Notes under the pieces: model-generated
The model's database searches: none
What the model saw: only the letters and a program-made list of their open reading frames with translations
What the model was told of the DNA's origin: nothing
Part shown: positions 51,846 to 61,555 of the stretch, piece after piece
How the letters are laid out: the number at the start of each line of letters is the position of its first letter
Position numbering within the stretch: position 1 is the first letter of the stretch
Program-made: the position numbers and the translations under genes
NCBI RefSeq assembly: GCF_047250385.1
Contig: NZ_JBLBVM010000042.1
Location: 51,186 to 115,185 of the forward strand
Length of the DNA stretch: 64,000 nt
DNA from: Glaciecola sp047250385
Lineage (GTDB): Bacteria; Pseudomonadota; Gammaproteobacteria; Enterobacterales; Alteromonadaceae
Direction: 5' to 3'

Positions 51846-51974
51846 GTTTTCGTTTATCTAGTTTGAAGTGACAGTAATACGAAAAGCCTAGTTTTTAATT
51901 TTTACGTCTAAAAAAGTGCGCCAAAACGTTTACACCACGTATGAAGAAATTAATTTCAGAATTAAGGAATCACC

Positions 51975-52151
51975 ATGTTCGGCATATTCAAATCCAAGCC
52001 ATCAAAAAAGCTCCGCAAAAGTTACGATATGAAACTTGAACAAGCAATGCACGCTCAGCGCAAAGGCGACATCAAAACCTATTCGATGCTAACTGCAGAA
52101 GCGAAAACTTTATGGGCTGAAATTCAAAAGTTAGAGGCTGATAAAAAATAG
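51975..52151 (+). CDS. Small conserved protein of the DUF6435 type
   Basis: A 58-residue basic helical protein starting MFGIFKSKPSKKLRKSYD, then an AMHAQRKGDIKTYSMLTAEA stretch, and ending in LEADKK. This layout matches the short DUF6435 proteins common in marine gammaproteobacteria. AAGGAATCACC precedes the ATG at good distance. Function unknown. It stands alone between accC and the second S10 peptidase. Confidence 0.82.
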   Translation: MFGIFKSKPSKKLRKSYDMKLEQAMHAQRKGDIKTYSMLTAEAKTLWAEIQKLEADKK

Positions 52152-52307
52152 TTAGCCAAACAAACCAAGTACGCTGCAAGTTCACGCCTCCAAATTATAG
52201 CTAATAATTCTTAATAAACGCCCGTCTTTAATGCAGTCGGGCTGAATATAGTCTAGAGTAATGCTTAAAAATACATCATCTACGTAAACTCAACTAAATG
52301 GAAAGTT

Positions 52308-53825
52308 ATGAATAAATTTCTACTCATTTTGTGTATCGCTTTATCCTCTATTATTTTTAATTCTGCCGTCGCTAATAATGATAACAATACTGAAAACGTC
52401 ATGAGTGACAAAGCATTGATGTCGAAAACGAGTCACAAGGGTGTTTTCAACGGTCAAAAAGTGACGTATCAGGTGTATTCGGGTGACACATTTATACTAG
52501 ACAATGACGGCAATCAGAAAGCCTCTATTTTTAGTACTGCCTATTTCCGCACGGGAGTTAAAAATAGCGAGAAACGTCCACTTATTTTTGTTTTCAATGG
52601 CGGCCCTGGATCTTCAAGTGTTTGGTTACATATGGGTGTCTTCGGTCCTAAATATGTTGAGTTGCCTAGCGATGCTGATCCTGTCAGTGCAGCCCCGTTT
52701 TCAGTAATCGACAATCCCCATAGTTTACTCGACATAGCCGACATGGTGTTTATCGATCCGGTGGGAACTGGATATTCTAAGGCGCTTGGGGAATATAAGG
52801 GCAAGGACTTCTGGGGCGTGAAAGAAGACGCTGTTGTAATGTCTGATTTTGTGCGCGTATTTACCACCCAGCATGAACGATGGAACAGTCCAAAGTATTT
52901 GGCGGGTGAAAGTTATGGCACTACCCGTGCAGCTGCGATGGTGAAGGAGTTACAAGAGGGCTGGGGTTCTCTCGACTTAAACGGTGTTTTTTTGATTTCA
53001 TCAATAATCGATTTTCAGACAGGTGACTTTACCCCTGGAAACGATATTCCATATGTTACTTTTTTGCCTACATACGCTGCTACAGCGTGGTACCACGATG
53101 CGATCGATAACAAGGATAAATGGCCAAATATTGAAGCTTTCCTTGATGAAGTCAGGCAGTTTGCATTAAACCAATACAATACATTTTTATTCAAAGGCGC
53201 TCTCGCAACAACACAAGAAACCCAATTTGTGATTGATCAGTTGCATGCCTACACAGGTCTTTCAAAAACATATATCAAGAATACAAATATGCGCATTAAT
53301 GAATTCTATTTTATGAAGGAGTTATTGCGACACCGTGGTCAAGTCGTTGGTCGTCTAGACAGCAGATATTTGGGTACGGAAACTAACAACATTGAGCCAA
53401 GGTTTGAAGATGATCCTGCCGGTTACGCGATAGACGGCGCATATACTGCTGCTATTCAGCAATACTTAGCAAAAGATCTGAAAGTAAAACGACTAGAGCG
53501 ATACAACATTTTGAGTGGTGAAGTATATAGCAACTGGAATTGGCTTTATGGAGGAACTGCAAGACAACAAGGATTTTTAAACGTCACTCCATATCTTGCT
53601 AAAGCACAACATCAAAATAGAGACTTTAGAATTTTTGTTGCAAATGGCTACTACGACCTAGCGACACCATTCTTTGCAACAGAGCATTCAATGAATCACC
53701 ATGGAATTATTAAAGAAAAACTCACAATGAAGTATTACGAATCGGGTCATATGATGTATATTCACCACCCTTCGCTGAAGCAGCTGGCAAATGATATGCG
53801 AGAATTCGTAAAACAAGGCCAGTAA
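52308..53825 (+). CDS. Exported serine carboxypeptidase-like peptidase (family S10), second copy
   Basis: A 505-residue paralogue of the protein at 6446-7972. Signal peptide about 1-22 (LCIALSSIIFNSAVA). NGGPGSSS at 98-105, nucleophile Ser202 in GESYGTT, Asp in NGYYDLATPF and His in ESGHMMY, so the triad is complete. The two copies run in parallel along their whole length but differ at many positions, so duplication is old. Probably a periplasmic peptide-degrading enzyme. GGAAAG before ATG. prmA follows 35 bases downstream and may share its transcript. Confidence 0.93.
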   Translation: MNKFLLILCIALSSIIFNSAVANNDNNTENVMSDKALMSKTSHKGVFNGQKVTYQVYSGDTFILDNDGNQKASIFSTAYFRTGVKNSEKRPLIFVFNGGPGSSSVWLHMGVFGPKYVELPSDADPVSAAPFSVIDNPHSLLDIADMVFIDPVGTGYSKALGEYKGKDFWGVKEDAVVMSDFVRVFTTQHERWNSPKYLAGESYGTTRAAAMVKELQEGWGSLDLNGVFLISSIIDFQTGDFTPGNDIPYVTFLPTYAATAWYHDAIDNKDKWPNIEAFLDEVRQFALNQYNTFLFKGALATTQETQFVIDQLHAYTGLSKTYIKNTNMRINEFYFMKELLRHRGQVVGRLDSRYLGTETNNIEPRFEDDPAGYAIDGAYTAAIQQYLAKDLKVKRLERYNILSGEVYSNWNWLYGGTARQQGFLNVTPYLAKAQHQNRDFRIFVANGYYDLATPFFATEHSMNHHGIIKEKLTMKYYESGHMMYIHHPSLKQLANDMREFVKQGQ

Positions 53826-53860
53826 AGACAGATTTTTGAGTAATGTATTAAGGGTGATTA

Positions 53861-54742
53861 ATGGCTTGGCAACAACTAAAAATTAACGTGAAAGCAGAGC
53901 ATGCTGAAGCCGTGGGCGATATGTTAAGCGCTAATAAGGCCTTAGCAGTCACCTTTGTTGATGCTAAAGACACGCCAATGTATGAGCCGAAGCCAGGTGA
54001 AGTATTGTTGTGGCCTGACACACAGGTAGTAGGACTGTTTGATGCCAGTGACGATTTAAGCTTTGTAATAAAGCGCCTAGAAAAAGCCAAAGCACTTGGG
54101 AAAGACTTTGTTCATGTTGTCGACCAACTAGAAGATAAAGATTGGGAACGGGAATGGATGGAGAACTTTCACCCAATGCAATTTGGTGAGCGCTTATGGA
54201 TTTGTCCTAGCTGGTTAGAAGCACCAGATCCTAATGCCGTCAATATTTTACTCGATCCTGGCTTAGCATTTGGAACGGGCACACACCCTACTACCTCACT
54301 TTGTTTGCAATGGTTAGATAAGGCTGATGTAGAAAATAAAACCGTTGTCGACTTTGGTTGTGGTTCCGGCATTTTGGCAATAGCAGCGCTCAAATTAGAT
54401 GCCGCAAAAGTGATCGGCATCGATATTGATCCACAAGCATTGCAAGCCACCATGGACAACGCCTCACGAAACAAAGTAGAAAACCGACTGTCAGTATTCT
54501 TACCTGCTGACCAACCCGATTTACAAGCTGATATTGTTATGGCGAATATTTTGGCAGCACCTTTAAAAGAGCTCAGTGAAGTAATATCCAATTACTGTAC
54601 AAAAAATGGACAACTTATTATGTCGGGGATTTTAGTCGAGCAAGCTGATGAAGTGATGTCTCATTATAAGGAGCAGTTTATTTTTCAAGCAGTTGAAGTT
54701 GAAGGAGAATGGGTGAGGCTATCAGCTACGAAAAAAAGTTAG
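53861..54742 (+). CDS. prmA: Ribosomal protein L11 methyltransferase
   Basis: A 293-residue SAM-dependent enzyme that trimethylates ribosomal protein L11. An N-terminal substrate-binding domain (about 1-60; MAWQQLKINV) is followed by the Rossmann methyltransferase domain: LAFGTGTHPTT, DFGCGSGILAIAALKLDA, GIDIDPQA, MANILAAPL. Length is standard. Upstream of dusB-fis, as is common in gammaproteobacteria. Confidence 0.96.
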   Translation: MAWQQLKINVKAEHAEAVGDMLSANKALAVTFVDAKDTPMYEPKPGEVLLWPDTQVVGLFDASDDLSFVIKRLEKAKALGKDFVHVVDQLEDKDWEREWMENFHPMQFGERLWICPSWLEAPDPNAVNILLDPGLAFGTGTHPTTSLCLQWLDKADVENKTVVDFGCGSGILAIAALKLDAAKVIGIDIDPQALQATMDNASRNKVENRLSVFLPADQPDLQADIVMANILAAPLKELSEVISNYCTKNGQLIMSGILVEQADEVMSHYKEQFIFQAVEVEGEWVRLSATKKS

Positions 54743-55028
54743 ACATAAGTATAATTAAACACCTTAGGCGTTTAAGTTCTGGCGGGTACTGAGGTTTCGT
54801 AGATAATTTTTTTTCGTTCTTAAATTATAAGATAACTAATTGACCTAAATCATAATATTTTTTTTGCGTTCATTTTTTAAACAATACGAACGAAATTTAT
54901 GCTTTTTATTTGTACAAAAAATAAGTAATATACCGCTCAGATTAAGCCACATCTGACCAGTTACACTTTAATTATTTCTGAGTAGTCGTCGTCTTAAGTA
55001 AACATTTCTTAAGGATAAAGGAGTTACA
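54743..55028. other. AT-rich upstream region of dusB-fis
   Basis: 286 bases without a gene. The A/T tracts here are the sort of DNA that Fis and H-NS bind, and fis autoregulation is expected in this place, but I mark no single site. No clear terminator for prmA is seen. Confidence 0.4.
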
Positions 55029-56027
55029 GTGAAAATTGGTCCCTACACATTAGACAACAATCTAATGCTTGCTCCAATGGCAGGAGTAACCGACAGACCT
55101 TTTAGGCAGTTGTGTAAACAGATGGGTGCAGGTTTAGTAGTATCCGAGATGCTTTCTAGTAATCCTAGAGTATGGAACACAGCTAAATCACAGTTAAGAA
55201 TGAACCATCAAGGTGAATCGGGCATACGCTCGGTACAAATCGCTGGATCGGAGCCACTGTTAATGGCTCAAGCAGCACAGTTTAATGTTGAGAATGGCGC
55301 ACAAATCATTGATATCAACATGGGCTGCCCTGCCAAGAAAGTGAACAAAAAGTTAGCGGGCTCAGCCTTGCTTCAACAACCTGATTTGGTTGAGTCAATT
55401 GTGAAAGCAGTTGTCGAAGCAGTGCAAGTGCCGGTTACATTAAAAATCCGTACAGGATGGGACACCGATAACATTAATGGTGTTCAGATTGCCCAAATTG
55501 CTGAGGCAAACGGGATTCAATCATTAGCAGTGCATGGTAGAACACGTGCCTGTATGTACAAAGGGAATGCGGAATACGATACGATCCGGAAGATCAAAGA
55601 AACTATTAGTATTCCTGTCATCGCCAACGGAGATATTGTAACCGTAGATGACGCGAAAGCAGTTCTTAGTTTCACTGGTGCTGATGGAATAATGATTGGC
55701 AGAGGAGCCCAAGGCAACCCTTGGATTTTTCGTCAAATCGATTATTTCATGAAAACTGGGGAGTACTTATCAGAACCACCAATCGCTGAAAAGTTGGACG
55801 TGCTTACGAAGCACATCCAGAATGTTCAGCAATTTTATGGCGATACTATGGGAGTACGAATCGCTAGAAAACATGTTGGTTGGTACGTTGAAAAGTATGA
55901 TTCTGATAGAACCTTTCGTCGAGTATTTAACGCTATCGAGGATGGTGAAAGCCAAATCGACGCTTTAAATGCTTATTTTTCATCGTTGTCTGAGCGTGAA
56001 GAAATTTCCATCACGCCTGCAGCTTAA
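55029..56027 (+). CDS. dusB: tRNA-dihydrouridine synthase B
   Basis: A 332-residue FMN enzyme that reduces uridine in the D-loop of tRNA (U17 in E. coli). The TIM barrel shows LAPMAGVTDRPFR, the catalytic-Cys loop INMGCPAKKVNKK, VHGRTR and GIMIGRGAQGNPW. The start is GTG with AAGGAG just before. It forms the usual dusB-fis operon; fis follows after 33 bases. Confidence 0.96.
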   Translation: MKIGPYTLDNNLMLAPMAGVTDRPFRQLCKQMGAGLVVSEMLSSNPRVWNTAKSQLRMNHQGESGIRSVQIAGSEPLLMAQAAQFNVENGAQIIDINMGCPAKKVNKKLAGSALLQQPDLVESIVKAVVEAVQVPVTLKIRTGWDTDNINGVQIAQIAEANGIQSLAVHGRTRACMYKGNAEYDTIRKIKETISIPVIANGDIVTVDDAKAVLSFTGADGIMIGRGAQGNPWIFRQIDYFMKTGEYLSEPPIAEKLDVLTKHIQNVQQFYGDTMGVRIARKHVGWYVEKYDSDRTFRRVFNAIEDGESQIDALNAYFSSLSEREEISITPAA

Positions 56028-56060
56028 GTATTTCATTTTAAAAAGAGCAGTAAAAGTATT

Positions 56061-56354
56061 ATGTTCGATCAAAACCTAACGTCACCATTTACAACGACAG
56101 TAACAACACCAACCCAAGCGCAAACTCAAAAGCCTCTAAGAGCATCTGTAAAGCAAGCGGTTAATAAATATTTAAAAGAATTAGATAATCAAGACATTGA
56201 TAACTTGTATGACTTAGTTTTAGCTGAAATTGAAGCTCCGTTATTAGAAGAAGTAATGACATACACACGCGGTAACCAAACAAGAGCAGCCAACTTGATG
56301 GGTATTAACCGTGGTACTCTGCGTAAAAAACTTAAGCAATATGGTATGAACTAA
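56061..56354 (+). CDS. fis: DNA-binding protein Fis
   Basis: A 97-residue nucleoid protein and global regulator. The C-terminal helix-turn-helix is close to the E. coli one: TRGNQTRAANLMGINRGTLR and KKLKQYG. The N-terminal arm is Thr/Gln-rich. Fis bends DNA and activates rRNA and tRNA promoters in fast growth. A strong terminator follows. Confidence 0.98.
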   Translation: MFDQNLTSPFTTTVTTPTQAQTQKPLRASVKQAVNKYLKELDNQDIDNLYDLVLAEIEAPLLEEVMTYTRGNQTRAANLMGINRGTLRKKLKQYGMN

Positions 56355-56432
56355 TCTAGTAGACTTTGAATACTGTTTTCCTAGTGTTAGGTCTTCCTTT
56401 TAACGCTTAAAGTCTTTCAAAGTACTAGTTTT

Positions 56433-56470
56433 AAAAAACCCGATGTGTTTAACGATACATCGGGTTTTTT
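56433..56470. terminator. Bidirectional terminator between fis and the DUF2799 gene
   Basis: A perfect 14-bp stem, A6CCCGATGT (56433-56446) and ACATCGGGT6 (56457-56470), with a 10-base loop. T runs on both strands make it suitable for fis and for the convergent lipoprotein gene. Confidence 0.9.
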
Positions 56471-56495
56471 ATGCCGGTAGAAAAGTGGTATTAGT

Positions 56496-57131
56496 TCAGA
56501 AGTAGTTAGCGAATGAAGCCTTAACATGCTCGTATTGTTCAATAGCCCGACTTTGCTCTTCTTGGTATTGTGGAATTTGCTCGATGAGTTCTAGCATGTT
56601 TATTTCCAAGGATTCTATCTGTTGGCGAATTTCCAGTCTTTCCGCTCGAACCAAACCGTCAGCTATCATTAAATTGTTTTTATCTACAATCAGTTCTTCG
56701 AAGTTTTCAATTCGTGCATATAAGCGTTGCAAATCATCATCTGCCGAATTCATCGCAAGCTGCGCTGAATAAATTTGCTTACCATCTGATAAGCCATATA
56801 GGAATGCTGGCGCGAGATCTTCAGGACAATTTCGATTGTAGCTTTGCCCTTTCATGCCAAGAAAGAAACCGTTGGTTTGCGTACAGTACTTTTTAGAACC
56901 TTCTACATGCCCTTCTAAGTACTCATTTATATTTGCCGTTACACCGTGTGCTGAACACTCTTTACGATGTTGTGAAAACTTTGCATCACGAGCACCAGAA
57001 ACGCCGTCTTCATAGCCTATAGCCCGCCAGTTTGCCGTTTCGCATTCAGCCTGATTCATATTTGCACAGCCACTGAGATTAGATAATGAGAGTGCTACTA
57101 TCGAGACTAAAACAGCATTTTTCATTGTCAT
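56496..57131 (-). CDS. DUF2799 lipoprotein
   Basis: A 211-residue lipoprotein: signal peptide with lipobox NLSGC (Cys about 22), then a cysteine-bearing domain with ANWRAIGYEDGVSG, HRKECSAHG, EYLEGHVEGSKKYC and NRNCPEDL, typical for DUF2799, and a C-terminal long coiled helix. It probably sits in the outer membrane facing the periplasm. Function unknown. AAAGGACA before ATG. Convergent with fis. Confidence 0.82.
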   Translation of the reverse strand: MTMKNAVLVSIVALSLSNLSGCANMNQAECETANWRAIGYEDGVSGARDAKFSQHRKECSAHGVTANINEYLEGHVEGSKKYCTQTNGFFLGMKGQSYNRNCPEDLAPAFLYGLSDGKQIYSAQLAMNSADDDLQRLYARIENFEELIVDKNNLMIADGLVRAERLEIRQQIESLEINMLELIEQIPQYQEEQSRAIEQYEHVKASFANYF

Positions 57132-57321
57132 GAAATTGTCCTTTTCTATTTTTTAACTACTGAAAATAATTGAGCTACTGCTAGCAATCAAACCCATTAA
57201 ACTATTGCGACGAGGCGAGTATAGCAAAGCCCAATGCGTGCGAAAGTATCAAATTCAACAACATTGTTAGCTTTTGTTTCATTCAAGCAATATTTTTGGT
57301 GCTAAAAACAGCAAAACTTAG

Positions 57322-57327
57322 TATAAT
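57322..57327 (+). promoter_or_regulatory. -10 box of the purH promoter
   Basis: TATAAT with TAG before it (57319-57327) lies about 125 bases before the purH ATG. No good -35 box is seen at 16-18 bases. The 320-base divergent gap to the lipoprotein gene otherwise shows nothing; I see no clear PurR site. Confidence 0.45.
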
Positions 57328-57450
57328 CCGCGCCCATCCAAAGACTGTTAAACCCCTTCAATTTGTTAGCATCAAGTTAATGTCTGCTTAAGTAGTGTGA
57401 GCTATTTTTGTTTTCAATAATTGTCGAACCCAATAACCGTAGAGAACACA

Positions 57451-59055
57451 ATGCAAAAAGCTAAACCTATCCAACGAGCCTTATTAAGCGTTTCTGACAA
57501 AACCGGAATTGTCGAGTTTGCATCCGCTCTTGCTAAGCAAGATGTAGAGCTACTATCAACTGGCGGCACTGCTAAGTTGTTAAGAGAAAACTCAATACCA
57601 GTGATAGACGTGTCGGAGCATACTGGGCAACAAGAGATTATGGATGGTCGAGTAAAAACATTACACCCGAAAATTCACGGTGGCATTTTGGGTCGTCGCG
57701 ACTTAGACCAATTAGTGATGCAAGAGCAAAACATTGCGCCAATCGATTTAGTCGTTGTCAATCTTTATCCGTTTGCAGCCACGGTTGCAAATCCGGACTG
57801 TAGTCTTGAGGATGCGGTTGAAAATATTGATATTGGTGGGCCAACGATGGTGCGTGCCGCAGCTAAAAATCATAACGATGTTACGATTGTGGTTAACGCA
57901 AATGATTACTCGAAGGTGCTACAAGAAATGCAAGACAACAGTGGCAGCGTGACTTTCGCCACACGTTTCGATCTAGCAATAAAAGCCTTTGAACATACTG
58001 CTGAATACGATGGCATGATTGCTAATTACTTTGGTGCAAAAATAGAATCCGTTAGCCAATCATGTGCAGATGAATGTGATCATAATCACAGCGAGTTCCC
58101 ACGCACTTTCAATGTACAAATGACCAAGAAACAAGATCTACGCTATGGTGAGAACAGCCACCAGGAAGCCGCATTTTATGTTGAGAATGATATTCAAGAA
58201 GCCTCAGTAGCAACAGCTGTGCAATTACAAGGTAAAGAATTGTCATTCAACAACATTGCTGACACCGATTCTGCGCTTGAGTGTGTGAAAGAGTTTGAAG
58301 AGCCGGCATGCGTAATCGTCAAACATTCAAACCCATGTGGCGTATCAATTTCGGATGATATTTTCCTTGCTTATGATAACGCTTATAAAACTGACCCGAC
58401 ATCAGCCTTCGGCGGTATTATTGCCTTCAACCGTGAGCTTGATGCTAAAACTGCGCAAGCGATTATCGACCGTCAATTCGTTGAAGTCATTATTGCCCCC
58501 TCGGTTAGTGAAGAAGCACAAAAGGTTATTGCAACAAAGAAAAATGTACGCTTGCTTGCTTGTGGTGACTGGCAAGGTCAACTTACCGATGGTTACGATT
58601 TCAAACGCGTAAACGGTGGCATGTTAGTGCAAGAAAGGGATTTCGGCATGGTAGAAAAAGAAGATCTCGAAGTTGTTAGCGAAGTTAAGCCAACTGATAA
58701 GCAGCTAGACGACTTACTATTTACTTGGAAAGTCGCTAAATATGTAAAATCGAATGCCATTGTTTATTGTCGTGATGGCAAAACGATTGGCGTTGGCGCC
58801 GGCCAAATGAGTCGCGTCTATTCAGCGAAAGTGGCTGGCATAAAAGCTGCCGACGAAGGATTAGAAGTTGAAGGTTGTGTCATGGCTTCTGATGCATTTT
58901 TCCCTTTCCGTGATGGTATCGATGCAGCTGCAGCAGCAGGAATCAAAGCCGTTATTCAGCCGGGTGGGTCAATGCGTGATAACGAAGTGATTGAAGCCGC
59001 AAATGAACACGGCATCGCGATGGTATTTACTGGTATGAGACACTTTAAACATTAA
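57451..59055 (+). CDS. purH: Bifunctional AICAR formyltransferase/IMP cyclohydrolase
   Basis: A 534-residue enzyme for the last two steps of IMP synthesis. The N-terminal IMP cyclohydrolase domain begins RALLSVSDKTGIVEFA and shows VKTLHPKIHGGILGRR; the C-terminal formyltransferase domain has RYGENSHQEAAFY, VKHSNPCGV and, at the end, DAFFPFRDGID and IQPGGSMRD. Start taken at ATG 57451; an upstream TTG at 57421 would add ten residues. Same strand as purD, as in E. coli purHD. Confidence 0.98.
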   Translation: MQKAKPIQRALLSVSDKTGIVEFASALAKQDVELLSTGGTAKLLRENSIPVIDVSEHTGQQEIMDGRVKTLHPKIHGGILGRRDLDQLVMQEQNIAPIDLVVVNLYPFAATVANPDCSLEDAVENIDIGGPTMVRAAAKNHNDVTIVVNANDYSKVLQEMQDNSGSVTFATRFDLAIKAFEHTAEYDGMIANYFGAKIESVSQSCADECDHNHSEFPRTFNVQMTKKQDLRYGENSHQEAAFYVENDIQEASVATAVQLQGKELSFNNIADTDSALECVKEFEEPACVIVKHSNPCGVSISDDIFLAYDNAYKTDPTSAFGGIIAFNRELDAKTAQAIIDRQFVEVIIAPSVSEEAQKVIATKKNVRLLACGDWQGQLTDGYDFKRVNGGMLVQERDFGMVEKEDLEVVSEVKPTDKQLDDLLFTWKVAKYVKSNAIVYCRDGKTIGVGAGQMSRVYSAKVAGIKAADEGLEVEGCVMASDAFFPFRDGIDAAAAAGIKAVIQPGGSMRDNEVIEAANEHGIAMVFTGMRHFKH

Positions 59056-59142
59056 TATGTGATCCGTGCGACATGAGTGAATGAGTGAGCGAGTTAGTAG
59101 ATCAGAAACCCTTGTTAAAAATTTAAGAAATAGAGAGTGCAA

Positions 59143-60435
59143 ATGAAAGTATTAGTAATTGGTGGTGGCGGTAGAGAGCATGCATTAGCATACAAAGCAG
59201 CAGAATCAACATTAGTTACTGAAGTATTTGTTGCGCCCGGTAATGCTGGAACAGCGCTTGAGCCAAAGCTAACTAACGTGGCAATTAGCGCTGAAGACAA
59301 TCAAGCTTTACTAGCGTTTGCTTTATCAGAAAAAATTGGTCTTACCATTGTTGGGCCAGAAGCGCCCCTAGTTGCTGGTATTGTAAATTTATTTCAAGAA
59401 AACAATTTAGCTATATTTGGTCCAACTGAAGGGGCAGCTCAACTCGAGGGCTCAAAAGCATTCACAAAAGACTTTCTAGCTCGTCATAAAATTCCCACCG
59501 CTGATTATGCAAACTTTACTGAAATAGAGCCTGCCCTCGCCTATGTTCGAGAAAAAGGTGCTCCGATTGTAGTGAAAGCCGATGGCTTAGCTGCAGGGAA
59601 AGGCGTTATCGTTGCAATGACACTGAGACAAGCTGAAGATGCCATAAAGGACATGCTAGCGAGTAACGTATTTGGCGAAGCTGGCAGTCGCGTCGTAATA
59701 GAAGAGTTCCTAGATGGCGAAGAAGCGAGCTTTATCGTTATGGTCGATGGCAAGAATATCCTTCCCTTCGCAACGAGCCAAGATCACAAGCGTGCATACG
59801 ACAAAGATCAAGGCCCAAATACCGGTGGTATGGGAGCTTATTCTCCTGCGCCAGTAGTCACACCTGAAATATTTGAGCGAGTGATGAAAGAAGTCATCGA
59901 GCCAACCGTTTCAGGCATGGCAGAGGAAGGTCATCCGTATTCAGGCTTTCTATATGCAGGCTTGATGATTGATGCCGATGGCACACCGAAAGTGATTGAG
60001 TACAATTGCCGCTTTGGCGATCCGGAAACACAACCCATCATGATGCGCTTGCAATCCGATCTTGTCGCCTTATGTCTGCTAGCCTGCAAGCAAGAGTTGG
60101 ACACTGCGCAAATCGAATTTGATGACCGAGCTGCTGTAGGGGTGGTATTGGCCGCTGAAGGTTACCCTGGCGCTTATCCCAAAGGTGATGAGATTCATGG
60201 ACTTAGCGATGCTGCTTTATTGCCTGGCAAAGTATTTCATGCAGGAACGAAAATTGATGGGGACAAAATAGTCACTAACGGCGGTCGCGTATTATGTGCA
60301 ACTGGTTTGGGTCAAACCGTGACAGAAGCGCAGCAAAATGCCTACTCCTTGGTGGATGCGATTGATTGGCAAGGTGTGATGTTCAGAACCGATATTGCTT
60401 ACCGTGCAATAGCCCGTGAAAACAACAAGAACTGA
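59143..60435 (+). CDS. purD: Phosphoribosylamine-glycine ligase
   Basis: A 430-residue ATP-grasp enzyme, second step of purine synthesis: phosphoribosylamine + glycine + ATP to GAR. It begins MKVLVIGGGGREHALAYKA and has APGNAGTA, KADGLAAGKGV and GGMGAYSPAP. The ATG at 59143 starts the family's usual N-terminus; a GTG two codons earlier is possible. 87 bases after purH, presumably one operon. Confidence 0.98.
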   Translation: MKVLVIGGGGREHALAYKAAESTLVTEVFVAPGNAGTALEPKLTNVAISAEDNQALLAFALSEKIGLTIVGPEAPLVAGIVNLFQENNLAIFGPTEGAAQLEGSKAFTKDFLARHKIPTADYANFTEIEPALAYVREKGAPIVVKADGLAAGKGVIVAMTLRQAEDAIKDMLASNVFGEAGSRVVIEEFLDGEEASFIVMVDGKNILPFATSQDHKRAYDKDQGPNTGGMGAYSPAPVVTPEIFERVMKEVIEPTVSGMAEEGHPYSGFLYAGLMIDADGTPKVIEYNCRFGDPETQPIMMRLQSDLVALCLLACKQELDTAQIEFDDRAAVGVVLAAEGYPGAYPKGDEIHGLSDAALLPGKVFHAGTKIDGDKIVTNGGRVLCATGLGQTVTEAQQNAYSLVDAIDWQGVMFRTDIAYRAIARENNKN

Positions 60436-60471
60436 AAAACACCTTGACCACCTGTGCTGGGTTGCTTATAA

Positions 60472-60494
60472 CTAGGGTAATTCAATTACCCTAG
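60472..60494. promoter_or_regulatory. 23-base palindrome directly before the phosphoribulokinase-like gene
   Basis: CTAGGGTAATT (60472-60482) and AATTACCCTAG (60484-60494) are perfect inverted copies around one base. It ends six bases before the next ATG, so it covers the place where a ribosome site should be. It may be a dimeric repressor's operator or, as RNA with a five-base loop, a hairpin that controls translation or ends purD messages. Confidence 0.6.
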
Positions 60495-60500
60495 AAGCCT

Positions 60501-61406
60501 ATGTCTGTAAAACATCCGATTATTGCAATAACCGGTTCATCCGGTGCTGGAACAACTACCACGACGAATGCCATAAGGCATATATTCCGTAACCTGAAGG
60601 TAAATTCGGCGTCCGTTGGTGGCGACAGCTTTCATCGCTTTACTCGCCCAGAAATGGAAGTAGAAATCCGCAAAGCGCAGGAGCAAGGGCGTCACATCAG
60701 TTATTTTGGCCCTCATGCCAATGACTTTGAGCTGCTCTCAAAATTATTTGTCGAATACGGTGAAACAGGCAAAGGACAACACAGACAGTACTTACACACT
60801 TTCGATGAAGCGGTCCCTTTCAATCAGATGCCAGGTACTTTCACGCCTTGGCAAGATTTACCAGAGAATACAGACTTACTGTTCTACGAAGGCTTGCATG
60901 GCGGTGTAGAAACAGACACAGTCGATGTTGCCTCTCACGTCGACTTGCTCGTTGGTATGGTGCCCATCGTAAACTTAGAGTGGATCCAGAAGATCGTAAG
61001 AGATACCACTGACAGAGGACATTCTCGTGATGCTGTGATGAGCAGTATCGTGCGCAGTCTCGATGATTATTTTCAATATATTACGCCGCAATTCTCGCGT
61101 ACCCACGTTAACTTCCAACGCGTACCTACCGTTGATACCTCTAACCCCTTTAGCGCGCGTGAAATTCCTACGCAAGATGAAAGTTTTGTTGTGGTTCGTT
61201 TCCGCCGTGAAATGAAAAGTGTCGACTACCCCTATTTGTTAAAGATGATTGATGGTGCCTTTATGTCCCGCGTAAATACTATCGTTGTGCCGGGTGGAAA
61301 AATGGGGCTTGCGATGGAGTTAATTTTAACCCCACTGATCGAAGAGCTGTTAGATAAAAAACGGCGAGCTGGCTATCAGATGGACTGGTTAGCCGACAAT
61401 AAATAA
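60501..61406 (+). CDS. prkB: Phosphoribulokinase-like protein (PrkB family)
   Basis: A 301-residue kinase with the P-loop ITGSSGAGTTTTT and long PRK-family stretches (GGDSFHRFTRPEM, LLFYEGLHGG, FSREIPTQDE-type end, VPGGKMGLAMELILTPLI). It looks like the PrkB branch present in heterotrophic gammaproteobacteria that lack a Calvin cycle; no RuBisCO is seen here. The real substrate is not known. Downstream of purD after a palindrome; transcript ends in a hairpin 150 bases later. Confidence 0.88.
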   Translation: MSVKHPIIAITGSSGAGTTTTTNAIRHIFRNLKVNSASVGGDSFHRFTRPEMEVEIRKAQEQGRHISYFGPHANDFELLSKLFVEYGETGKGQHRQYLHTFDEAVPFNQMPGTFTPWQDLPENTDLLFYEGLHGGVETDTVDVASHVDLLVGMVPIVNLEWIQKIVRDTTDRGHSRDAVMSSIVRSLDDYFQYITPQFSRTHVNFQRVPTVDTSNPFSAREIPTQDESFVVVRFRREMKSVDYPYLLKMIDGAFMSRVNTIVVPGGKMGLAMELILTPLIEELLDKKRRAGYQMDWLADNK

Positions 61407-61555
61407 CGTAAAAATTAAATTGCTTTTTCGTACAATAAGTTAGTATATATTTTAACCTTTTTTTGCGTTTTGCTATTGTATAAACACAGCAAAATGCTAT
61501 CTTAATAGGGTAGTGAAGAAAAACAGCTAATTCGTTGATTGCGTGGATTAGTTGT

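Noticed and set aside
54169..54591. 140-codon antisense frame in prmA
   Set aside because: Shadow of the methyltransferase domain; Ser/Ala-rich random-looking product without a start site.
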